Source: Astragalus membranaceus
Taxonomy: Eukaryota; Streptophyta; Magnoliopsida; Fabales; Fabaceae
Reading direction: 5' to 3'
DNA length: 64,000 nt
Assembly (NCBI GenBank): GCA_039519185.1
Contig: CM076847.1
Location: forward strand, 41,698,916-41,762,915
Shown one piece after another: positions 55,753 to 64,000 of the stretch. Made by a program: the position numbers and the translations under genes. How positions within the stretch are numbered: position 1 is the first letter of the stretch; each line of letters begins with the position of its first letter. A model generated the notes under the pieces. The model was not told the origin of the DNA, ran no database searches, and worked only from the letters and a program-made list of their open reading frames with translations.

Positions 55753-57147
55753 TGATGACTCATATTTAGATGTGTTATTTATGCTCTTATCACTTAAATC
55801 AAGACAAGTTCTCAAGTAATATTCGTGCTTTATTAGGTAAATATTAGTTATTTAGAGGAAAGAAGGGATAGGAACTAGTTTGTTATCATTTGACACATTT
55901 GGTGCCTTTTTGAGTATATTGATGTTTTGCTTGAGTGCTGCAGCGGTAGACACTGTGCAGCGGTAAGCGCTACAGTGCTAGGGAGCTGTTGGCCACTTGG
56001 ATTTTTATGAAGCCACTTGCTGCTTGATGAGTCATCAATCTGATCCTCCTCTGCTCAGCCTGACATGGGAGCCTCCAAGTGGGATGAAAAGGACACTTGG
56101 CGTATTTTTATTAGAGCTTAAGTGATAGTTGGTGATGAGTTTCATCATTGCCCTTTTCGTAAAGCCACTTTATGAGATGTGGATAATATCTATCTCACTT
56201 CTTCTTCCTCACAGGATGGATTTCTTACTTGGAGAAAAACTACTTGACACCTAGTATTCCTCCATTAATCATCCATTCTTTAAGCTTTAAACTTTAGTAT
56301 AGTTTCATACATCACCTACGGTTTGCTCACAACAAAGCATCATTCAACGTGTATGACTTGGGACTGTTGGAGTGCATCTTTTGTAAACAGCCTTCTCTTG
56401 CTCACATACGGTAACATAATCTTTTTAGTTTATGTTGTTTTGATGAAGCTTGTCATGAGCTAAACACTTGTGGTTGGATTGTTCTCATGTTTGTAATGAA
56501 CCTTGAGTAAAGTTTATGTAATGTTATGACGTTTGCGTTTTATTTCTTGTGTCATAATGCTTTCAAACTTGTTTTGGGAATGATCAACTAAAATAAGTAG
56601 ATTCATAGGTACAGACATGGTCTATGAATAAGAACTCTAGGAAAAATATGAATGAAAGGTTATTTAAAGACATTTAGATAACTTGTACTTAATTAACCCT
56701 AGACATAGGGGAGTAATAATTCATAAGGTAAAAGCTGTATGTTCTTCATTATACATGGGTGAACTTATTTAGAGCCTAGACCTAGGAGTCTTGTAACAAA
56801 ACCCTGACGACAGTGACTGAAAGGCACGCTTCCATACCGCTACAGCGCTTAACACTTCAGCGTCTAACGCTATAGCGCTTTACTCTTGGGAATTTATATA
56901 ACATATGAAATATCCAACTCACTTTATCTTACTCCTGAACTTTCTTTACTTGTTTATTTACATTTATGTTAATCACAATGACAATACTTGTTGACAACTT
57001 GTATTTGTTACTTGTTTTTCTCACTAGCTAAATTACTAATTTAAATATAGAAGTAAACTCAACAATCTCCGTGGGAACGATCTTTACTTATCATTGTATT
57101 ACTTGTTGCGATTGTGTATACTTGCACAAACTACTTTTCGCACAACA
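55753..57147 (+). repeat. Right LTR of Athila-like element
   Basis: 1395 bp from TGATGACTC to CGCACAACA. Contains CGCTATAGCG-type motifs near 55940-55985 and 56836-56880, and the uninterrupted GGGAACGATC site where the Copia element entered the left LTR. Confidence 0.93.
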
Positions 57148-57200
57148 ATCTCCTCGAGGTAGATCTGTGGTGACGCCCTTTGTGGGTCTTGGCTTGGCTC
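57148..57200 (-). other. Continuation of the older gypsy gag remnant
   Basis: Starts with the second ATCTC copy and matches 37783-37845 (CTCCTCGAGGTAGATCTGTG against CTCCTCGATGTGGATCTATG). It is the right side of the target that took the CACTA and Athila-like elements, cut at 57200 by the Tekay-like LTR. Confidence 0.85.
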
Positions 57201-57641
57201 TGTAACACCCCGGTATTTTTATCGAGTAAAAATACCCAAGTGTACCATCATAAAATAATCAGAGATATATTTCCTGTTTTAGATATTGAACATAAATAAA
57301 AACAACTCATAACTTAGAGTCCAATATCTAAATACCAAGAAATAGCGGAAACGATTTTACAACTTTTACTGATACAAGTTATACAATCGACAATACAAAA
57401 ATCTCGAGGGAAAGACAATAACAATGAAAACTAAGTCTTCACCGTCTTCATATGCACACCACCTAGCTGTGCTTCTTCACCTTTTCTTTTTCCCCTGTTT
57501 CTCTGTAAAAACCACAAAATATAAACAGTGAGATACAATCTCAGTGAGTTCTACCGAGACCCCTACTAACACTCGCGGTCCAGTTATGAAATCTTTTATC
57601 TCGGAGTTTAATTTATAAATTACTTTCTTTTAATTTAGCAC

Positions 57642-58080
57642 GACACCGACCCCAGCTTTGGTAATCTCGGTGACTCGTACTAGTCAATATAGTATGACAC
57701 CAGCCCCAGCTTTGGTAATCCCGGTAACCATACCATTGATATCTTTAGAATGACACCGACCCCAGCTTTGGTAATCCCGGTGACCATTCTTTCTAATTTT
57801 AACACGGTACCGGCCCCAGCTTTGGTAATCCCGGTAACCCGCTTCATAACTTTATTACAGCACCGACCGCAATCCACTTGCTAATCCCGGCGATTCATAC
57901 AATAAGGCTTCGATCTAATAGGACACCGACCGCAATCCACTTGCTAATCCCGATGAACTAATATCCTAGGCCTTTCTACATACCATCGACCGCAATCCAC
58001 TTGCTAATCCCGATGAACGTAGCACAAACTTTTGACACAACACCGACCGCAATCCACTTGCTAATCCCGGCGAACCCCAT
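57642..58080. repeat. Eight subrepeats of two types in the Tekay-like LTR
   Basis: Four units with CACCGACCCCAGCTTTGGTA (starting near 57642, 57697, 57751, 57805), then four with CACCGACCGCAATCCACTTG (near 57859, 57921, 57981, 58040), all continuing with AATC(C/T)CGGTGA-like words. The other LTR starts the same array at 63876. Confidence 0.9.
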
Positions 58081-58472
58081 AACCAGTAGTGTTTCCTAAT
58101 GGCACAGAGCCTAGGGTAAGGGTTCATGACTTCCCCGCCTAGTATGTCAACATGGGTCGTCACCCAAACTCGATATAATATATATATATATATATCTACA
58201 GTACTATGAACCCACGGTCCATCAAATCAAACAATCAAATGAAACGCTTTAATCCACATTTTATAAAACCAAGTTCACACTCGCACTCTAATTCACCTCT
58301 TTTCGACACAATTTACAACTTCGAAAACAGTTTATTTTGCCTTAAAACTAGAATATTCAGTTAGGCCTCTGAATAAGCTTTCCAACGCATTTTAGAACAC
58401 CTCAATCGGTTTCCCGGATCAAAAGATATCGCGAAACGAAAAACAGTGATTGGTTGCTGAAATTCTGCCAAC

Positions 58473-58575
58473 TGGCGCGCGAGTGGCGCGTGGCGCGCAA
58501 ACGGCGCGCGAGTTGACAGTCAAGTTCTGTCCAGTGGCGCGCGAGTGGCGCGCGGCGTGCAAACGGCGCGTGGAC
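58473..58575. repeat. GGCGCGC array in the Tekay-like LTR
   Basis: About nine GGCGCG words in 100 bases, often followed by CGAGT or CAAAC. It stands at the same LTR position as the GGCGCC array at 753-1268. Confidence 0.9.
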
Positions 58576-59778
58576 TGGCAGAAAGGGGGCCTGTCAAGTG
58601 CAGAATTTTGCGATTTTCGCGAAATTCGCTATTCCGCTCAATTCCGATTTTTGTTTCGATCGAAAACAGTTTTGACAACTATAAAAACAATTTCAATCAA
58701 AGTCACACAATCAATCAAAAACTCATTTTAAACGAATTGTATCAAAACGCGACATATTTTCCAATTATCGGTTTTCAACCCAAAATCTCTCAAACTCGAT
58801 TACCAAATAATATTCCAGTCCAGCGAAAGCGATAAAACAGTTTATCAATTAATTCGAAAAACAAAAATCCTAAACGTGAGTAAAACTCACCCTCGAAGCG
58901 TGTGCCGACACCGAGACTTCAAAATCGCCGAGACTTCGCCAAATCACCGAGACTCTCCGCGACACCGCTTTTCTGACAAAACCGCACGAACGTTCCCCGA
59001 ATCGGCGACACCCAATCCGCTTCCAAAGCTTCCCACTCGATCACGAAACCGCTTTGACCGAAATACCGATTTCCCGAAATTCTCCATGGGCACTATTCAT
59101 CATCTTCTTCACCTCAAGTCACTATTCACATAAAAATTGAAATCTTGATTTTTCAACCTAACTCACCCAATCGATCTTCAATACTCGAATAATCCACATC
59201 GTGCTCGCTCCTAAACATCGTCCTTAGCTTTCCCTTGAGCTTGAACCACAAAACCTCTATTTTTTCCTCTCAAATCGAAAATGGTGAAATGAGAGAGAGT
59301 GAGTTGATGATAAAAATCATGGTACCAAATCGAAGAGGAAGTAACGCTGAACATTTTTCGTGTTGGAAGGAAGTCGTTTTGTTGAGCGGAAGCACCCCCT
59401 TTTTCCTCTTCTTCTTCCTCCCCCTTTCTTTCTCTCTTCTTTTCTTTTTTTCTCTTCTCCTCTCTGTTTCTCCTCTGTCTCTCGTTCCCTTCTTTCTCTT
59501 CTTTTCTTAATTTAATTCTTTCCTTTCTTTTTAACACACACACACACGGTTACACATACATATATTTAATATATATTTAGTAACGTGGTCCAATTACCAT
59601 ATTGATCGAAATCTCCTATTTCGATTCCAAAACTTCCTTGGTCCGTATTATCCGGTTAACGATCCGCTGACAATAATTAAATAATTTTAGCACTCGATAA
59701 ATTTACCAGTTAAGTACTAAATTGGTTTAATTGGGTTAACACCCAAATAATTCTACTAGTTATTTTGCGGATGTTACA

Positions 59779-59795
59779 TTCTCCCCAACTTAAAA
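59779..59795 (-). promoter_or_regulatory. Polypurine tract of Tekay-like element
   Basis: The minus strand reads TTTTAAGTTGGGGAGAA directly before the LTR start TGTAACATCC. Just before it the minus strand still reads the typical closing pol phrase (GAGGACAAAATTC). Confidence 0.88.
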
Positions 59796-61030
59796 GAATT
59801 TTGTCCTCAAAATTTCGTCAAGTCTTTCATTTGACTCTCCGAGAATCGGCATCCTCAGAAGGTCCAAATTTGAGTAGAAATCTTCAAAATTTCCTCAAAA
59901 TATTCTTGAATTAACGAAATGAGTAGAAATCTTCACGAAGTTGGCACATCAATCTCCAAGTATGATCCACTAATGCCTTGATACGAACTCTCTGGTTTCG
60001 AATCAACACGAGAAACTCCTCTTTCGCCTACATAGGCTCGGCACCGCGTTCGAAAACACTTCCGAAGCTTCATTCCAGTTATCCTCGCTTACTCCCCAAC
60101 TTTGATTAATCTAAATCAAAGGGTTTAATACAAGACGCTTAGTAGAATATATGTTGAATATGAGATCCACAAACTGGTACTCCCCTGGTAAAGATAAAAA
60201 CAAACACAATTTCTTCGAAGGGTGTAAATACGTTCTCAACAAATCTTCTAAAATCCATAACAGTTCTCGTACACACCGACAATGTGACGAAAAGTCACTT
60301 GTGAAACTTCTTGACTCGCCCCCAAGATTTGGAGATAACACTTTTCGAAAGAAGATGGAATGAGGATCTATCAGAAACGTTTATCTTAAACGTAGAAATA
60401 AACCATGGGAACATCAAATAAATTTGAACGTAATGCAAATCACCTCAGTTGTTCTCCAAACAACTATCAAACAGAACTCAGAGCTCCTTTCCGAATTAGT
60501 CAATAGCGTTGAGAGATTCCCCTCAACCTAAGTAATCCTCCTAGGATTTTCCTCCCCAATCATATCCTATTAGCCTCTTAATTCGTTCCCAAAATTAACT
60601 TTAGCATGCGGGTTTTCACAAAAACGATTTTTCAAAACTATTACACCGCGCGCCAAGCTTCACTTCGGAAATTTCAGTCACTTGCAAGCAGATCCATCAA
60701 TTAATCCTTTGATGGCTATTCGTAACGCGAAAACAATCAGCAGTTACCTCACTTACATATTCGTATTCATGTTTGACTTGTCAAACAGAATCACATGATA
60801 CTATCTCCTTGTTAACCTTCACAAGGAGAGGTTAACAAACTAATACCTCGCCACTAATACATCTGCTTTATATTCTGTACACCCTGGAACAGAATATAAA
60901 CTTCGGTGTGCTTCCTCTAACACTTGCCTTTTATTGTTCTCATCATCGGCCGCACAGATTCTACCGTTGAAACAACTGACTCCATCACTATCCATAGTAA
61001 AATCTGGAAATACCTATTACTTGCATCGGC
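59796..61030 (-). pseudogene. Strongly degenerate pol end of Tekay-like element
   Basis: No continuous frame. Scattered minus-strand phrases recall the end of the polyprotein (for example LREDFYSF near 59930, ESNERLDEILRT near 59810). A possible remnant of the integrase zinc region lies near 60840-60900. Catalytic integrase motifs were not found. Confidence 0.4.
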
Positions 61031-62070
61031 TACAACATTGGAATTTCCTGGATGATACTTCAACCCGAAGTCATAATCCTTCAGAAATTCTACACACTCC
61101 TCTGCCTGCTATTCAGTTCTTTCTGATCAAACAGATACCTTAAACTCTTGTGACCACTAGAGACTTCGAAACGAGACCCATACAGGTAACGTCTCCAAAT
61201 CTTCAGTGCATACACAATAGCTATTAACTCCAATTCATGAGTCGGATAAATCTTCTCATGAGACCTTAATTGTCTGGACGCATAAGCTATCACTGGTTGA
61301 TTTTGCATTAGACTACATCCTATACCCTTCCCTGAAGCGTCATCGAAAATTTGAAATTCCAATGACGGATCCGGAAGAATCAGGAATGGAGCAGAAGTCA
61401 ACCTAACCTTCAATTCTTGAAAACATTCTCCACAATCAGCATCCCACGTAAACGGTTGACCCTTTCGAGTTAGTCGAGTAAGTGGAAATCTAATTGTGAG
61501 AACCCTTTAACAAATCTCTGATAGTAACCGGCTGGACCCAGAAACTTTTGATCTCTGCGGCTGACGTCGGTCACTCCCATTCAACACCGCTTCCTTCTCA
61601 CTGGGACCTACAGAAACTCCCGACTTGGGAAATCGCATATCCCAGAAACTTTACTTCAGGCATCCAGAAATCACACTTCGAAGGTTTCAAGTACAACTTA
61701 TTTTCTCGGAGTACTTTCAGAACAATGGGGAGATGTTGGACATGCTCCTCTATGGTCTTCGAGCACATCGAGATACCATCAATGAAAACGACTACAGATT
61801 GATCTAGGTAATCCATGAATACCGCTGGAGCATTAGGTAGACCGAAAGGCATCACTACTAACTCGTAATGTCCATACCTAGTACGGAAAGCTGTCTTCGG
61901 AATATCTAAGGCTCTAACTTTTATTTGATGATGACCTGTCCTCAGATCAATTTTGAAAACACCACGGCACCTCGAAGTTGATCCAGCAATTCGTGTATCC
62001 TTGGCAAAGGATATTTGTTCTTGATCGTCACTTAGTGAAATTGTCGATAACCGATGTACAATCTCTTGCT
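61030..62070 (-). pseudogene. RT and RNase H remnant of Tekay-like element
   Basis: From right to left on the minus strand: NKYPLPRIHELLDQLRGA (near 62015), then FRTRYGHYEL-type sequence in a shifted frame, MPFGLPNAPAVFMDYLDQ, VVFIDGISMC where the catalytic FIDD is expected, KPSKCDFW and VKFLGYAIS. RNase H follows with FDDASGKGIGCSLMQ, AYASRQLRSHE and YPTHELELIAIVYALK. There are frameshifts, stops near 61950, a small deletion before the catalytic motif, and the loss of the second catalytic aspartate. Confidence 0.85.
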
Positions 62071-62469
62071 ACCAACCTTTCTTTTGACTAATCACACCAG
62101 AGCACTCCCTAGAGAAGCACTCAGTCGAATAAATTTCTTTAACATCGACTCTTCAAGTTGAGACTCCATTTCCTTGAATTCTCAAGAAACCTTCAATAAG
62201 AAACAATAGATATTGATCCCGTGCCAGGAACCAATTCTACAGTAAACTCTACCTCTCGCTCTGGAGGTTCAGAAGAAACTTCATCGTGAAAACATCCAGA
62301 AAGTCATTCACGACCTGAATGTTCGCCAAATCTAAACTAGTTTCGGTGGATGCAGATAACATACTAACATGTGCTCCCGCACCTTGGAATGAAGATTGAC
62401 CGTCTAAGGTGAACTAGGCAACCGCTTCAGAATTTGTCTTAGACAATTCAACTGATTCTGAAGAGAAAC

Positions 62470-62600
62470 TGGTAGTTGATTAGCACGGTCGATTACAACA
62501 TGATTTGCAGTCATCCAATTCATACCCAAAATGGTGTCCACATTTCTCACAGGCAAACAAATAATTCTTCAACGAAATTTCTGTCTCCTATAACACGTAG
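62470..62600 (-). pseudogene. Protease remnant of Tekay-like element
   Basis: Minus strand reads LPVRNVDTILGMNWMTANHV, the end of the gypsy aspartic protease. The active-site D-S/T-G is not preserved in a readable frame. Confidence 0.65.
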
Positions 62601-62799
62601 GCAATTCCGACACAAAGATTGGGTCTGGACACGACCCTTAGCCGCAGTTAAGATAGTTATCGGCTCGGATGGCGGAGATTCGCTAGTCCCAACCGATCCA
62701 CACATGATTGTGCTGTAGTTGTAACTGTCTAAACATCCAGAGTGTTGACTCGTCCTCGTATGGGAGCTGCTTGTGACTCCCGGGAACTCTTCCTTACAG

Positions 62800-63240
62800 G
62801 GCACTCTTTACCATAGTGACCCTCTACATTTCTATAATAGCACCGATTAGATCTTTGCTGACGATCACCCTGGTGATGTCTTCCATAATTAGAACATCTT
62901 CTGACCTTTGGAGAATCAAAGAATTACATCTGCTTTTCCTTTGATGAAATTATCTTAGGACTTTGCATTCGGAGTTGATAATTCAACTACCTCCTTTCCT
63001 TTCCCATATTTCCTATGAGATCATCCTCGGCGACATAGGATGATTGCACCAAGGCAACATAATTGGTAGCAGTATAAGAACTGAGACCATAAATCATAAA
63101 AGCATTTATGCCAGTCTTATACTTCTGCATTCTTCGTTCGTCATCCGAAGCTTACTTTACCACTTGGTAAAACTGAGACAACTTCTCAAACTTAGCGGTG
63201 TATTCTCCCACCGTCATGTTGCCTTTCCTGAGGATGCACC
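62800..63240 (-). pseudogene. Gag and zinc-knuckle remnant of Tekay-like element
   Basis: Minus strand at 63180-63240 reads LRKGNMTVGEYTAKFEKLSQ, a gag core motif. At 62810-62860 a zinc knuckle reads CYYRNVEGHYGKEC, with R where the second cysteine should be. Frames between them are broken. Confidence 0.75.
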
Positions 63241-63420
63241 GGTTGAAGATTCCGATTTTGGTCGAGGACTGCGTCTTGATCATCCTTCCATAATTCCGCT
63301 TATGATGCACTAAGTATTAAGTTGATCAGGCTCAATGTCTCTTAGCATCACAAGTGTAATTACAACAAGGACTAACAAGGAATCGACTCAACCCTAAACT
63401 AAGTCCGACTAGGTCGAACT

Positions 63421-63432
63421 GCTCTGATACCA
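63421..63432 (-). promoter_or_regulatory. Primer binding site of Tekay-like element, initiator Met-tRNA type
   Basis: Minus strand TGGTATCAGAGC, two bases from the LTR end at 63435. Confidence 0.95.
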
Positions 63433-63434
63433 AC

Positions 63435-64000
63435 TGTAACACCCCGGTATTTTTATCGAGTAAAAATACCCAAGTGTACCATCATAAAATAATCAGAGAT
63501 ATATTTCCTGTTTTAGATATTGAACATAAATAAAAACAACTCATAACTTAGAGTCCAATATCTAAATACCAAGAAATAGCGGAAACGATTTTACAACTTT
63601 TACTGATACAAGTTATACAATCGACAATACAAAAATCTCGAGGGAAAGACAATAACAATGAAAACTAAGTCTTCACCGTCTTCATATGCACACCACCTAG
63701 CTGTGCTTCTTCACCTTTTCTTTTTCCCCTGTTTCTCTGTAAAAACCACAAAATATAAACAGTGAGATACAATCTCAGTGAGTTCTACCGAGACCCCTAC
63801 TAACACTCGCGGTCCAGTTATGAAATCTTTTATCTCGGAGTTTAATTTATAAATTACATTCTTTTAATTTAGCACGACACCGACCCCAGCTTTGGTAATC
63901 TCGGTGACTCGTACTAGTCAACATAGTATGATACCAGCCCCAGCTTTGGTAATCCCGGTAACCATACCATTGATATCTTTAGAATGACACCGACCCCAGC
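63435..64000 (-). repeat. Tekay-like 5' LTR, truncated by the window
   Basis: Matches 57201-57766 nearly base for base, including the first subrepeats. Differences seen by eye: T/A near 63859, T/C near 63920 and C/T near 63931. The far end and the target duplication lie beyond 64000. Confidence 0.95.

Larger units (their letters stand above)
43872..57147 (+). mobile_element. Athila-like non-autonomous LTR retrotransposon, interrupted
   Basis: Left LTR starts TGATGACTC at 43872, right LTR ends CGCACAACA at 57147. ATCTC is duplicated at 43867-43871 and 57148-57152. A primer site of Athila type follows the left LTR. The interior (52096-55752, about 3.7 kb) has two unrecognised ORFs but no gag, protease, RT or integrase motif. 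The AAGTTTGGGGGTG end region is typical of Athila-like elements. The left LTR is split by the Copia element at 45137-52022. The motif CGCTATAGCG and close variants recur across LTRs and interior. Confidence 0.88.
57201..59778 (-). repeat. Tekay-like 3' LTR (element reads leftward)
   Basis: 2578 bp from TGTAACACCCCGG to GCGGATGTTACA. Contains an array of about 54-61 bp repeats (57642-58080), an AT microsatellite (58169-58194), a GGCGCGC array and a pyrimidine-rich tract (59390-59530). Confidence 0.93.
57201..64000 (-). mobile_element. Tekay/Del-like Ty3/gypsy element on the minus strand, cut by the window edge
   Basis: Right-hand LTR starts at 63435 and runs off the window; left-hand LTR is 57201-59778. 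The primer site is beside the right LTR and the PPT beside the left one, so the element reads right to left. Interior (59779-63434) is 3.7 kb and holds broken gag, protease, RT and RNase H in the proper order, with only doubtful traces of integrase. The two LTRs differ at only about three positions over the 566 bases that can be compared. Confidence 0.9.

Noticed and set aside
58169..58194. TATA-box-like run
   Set aside because: It is an (AT)n microsatellite in the LTR, not a positioned core promoter element.

Overview
The window is a nuclear plant DNA block built almost entirely of nested transposable elements. I see no intact host gene, rRNA, tRNA or CRISPR. A legume, probably of the Ogre-rich vetch/pea/lentil type, fits best. 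The evidence is a giant Ogre (Ty3/gypsy, Tat lineage) retrotransposon with a tRNA-Arg-type primer site, an extra ORF before gag, a dual RNase H and the Ogre intron before the reverse transcriptase. The species cannot be fixed from the sequence alone.

Layout. 1-2486: ends of two related LTRs with GGCGCC-rich arrays. 2487-4579: a decayed plus-strand transposon gene followed by a minus-strand reverse transcriptase remnant. 4580-37118: Ogre-1, with 5' LTR, PBS, ORF1, gag-protease, intron, RT-RNase H-second RNase H-integrase, PPT and 3' LTR. Its ORF1 is split by a 12.3 kb Ogre-like insertion (10143-22473) flanked by the 5-bp duplication GTAGA; that insertion ends in a near-perfect 647-bp palindrome. 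37119-38631 and 57148-57200: an older gypsy element on the minus strand (gag remnant). Into it went a Pack-CACTA transposon (38632-43862), which carries fragments of three unrelated plant genes (GPI transamidase PIG-S, a cysteine-rich receptor-like kinase, an O-fucosyltransferase-like gene). A few bases further on lies an Athila-like non-autonomous LTR element (43872-57147, duplication ATCTC). The left LTR of that element is split by a very young Copia-type element (45137-52022, duplication GAACG). The Copia element has two 1440-bp LTRs, an intact gag and a second intact ORF, but no pol. 57201-64000: a minus-strand Tekay/Del-like gypsy element with nearly identical LTRs and a wrecked interior; its 5' LTR runs off the window.

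Order of events, read from the nesting: old gypsy and LTR debris; Ogre-1, then its secondary insertion; the CACTA and Athila-like insertions within 9 bp of each other; the Copia element into the Athila-like LTR; the Tekay-like element beside them. The two insertions whose LTRs look youngest (Copia and Tekay-like) both lack a working pol, so their movement must have depended on enzymes from other copies. Every LTR family here carries its own array of a short self-complementary motif (GGCGCC, GGCGCGC, AATCGATT, CGCTATAGCG).

Boundaries of LTRs, target-site duplications, primer sites and splice junctions were read directly from the bases. Family names rest on recognised motifs, not on database searches.
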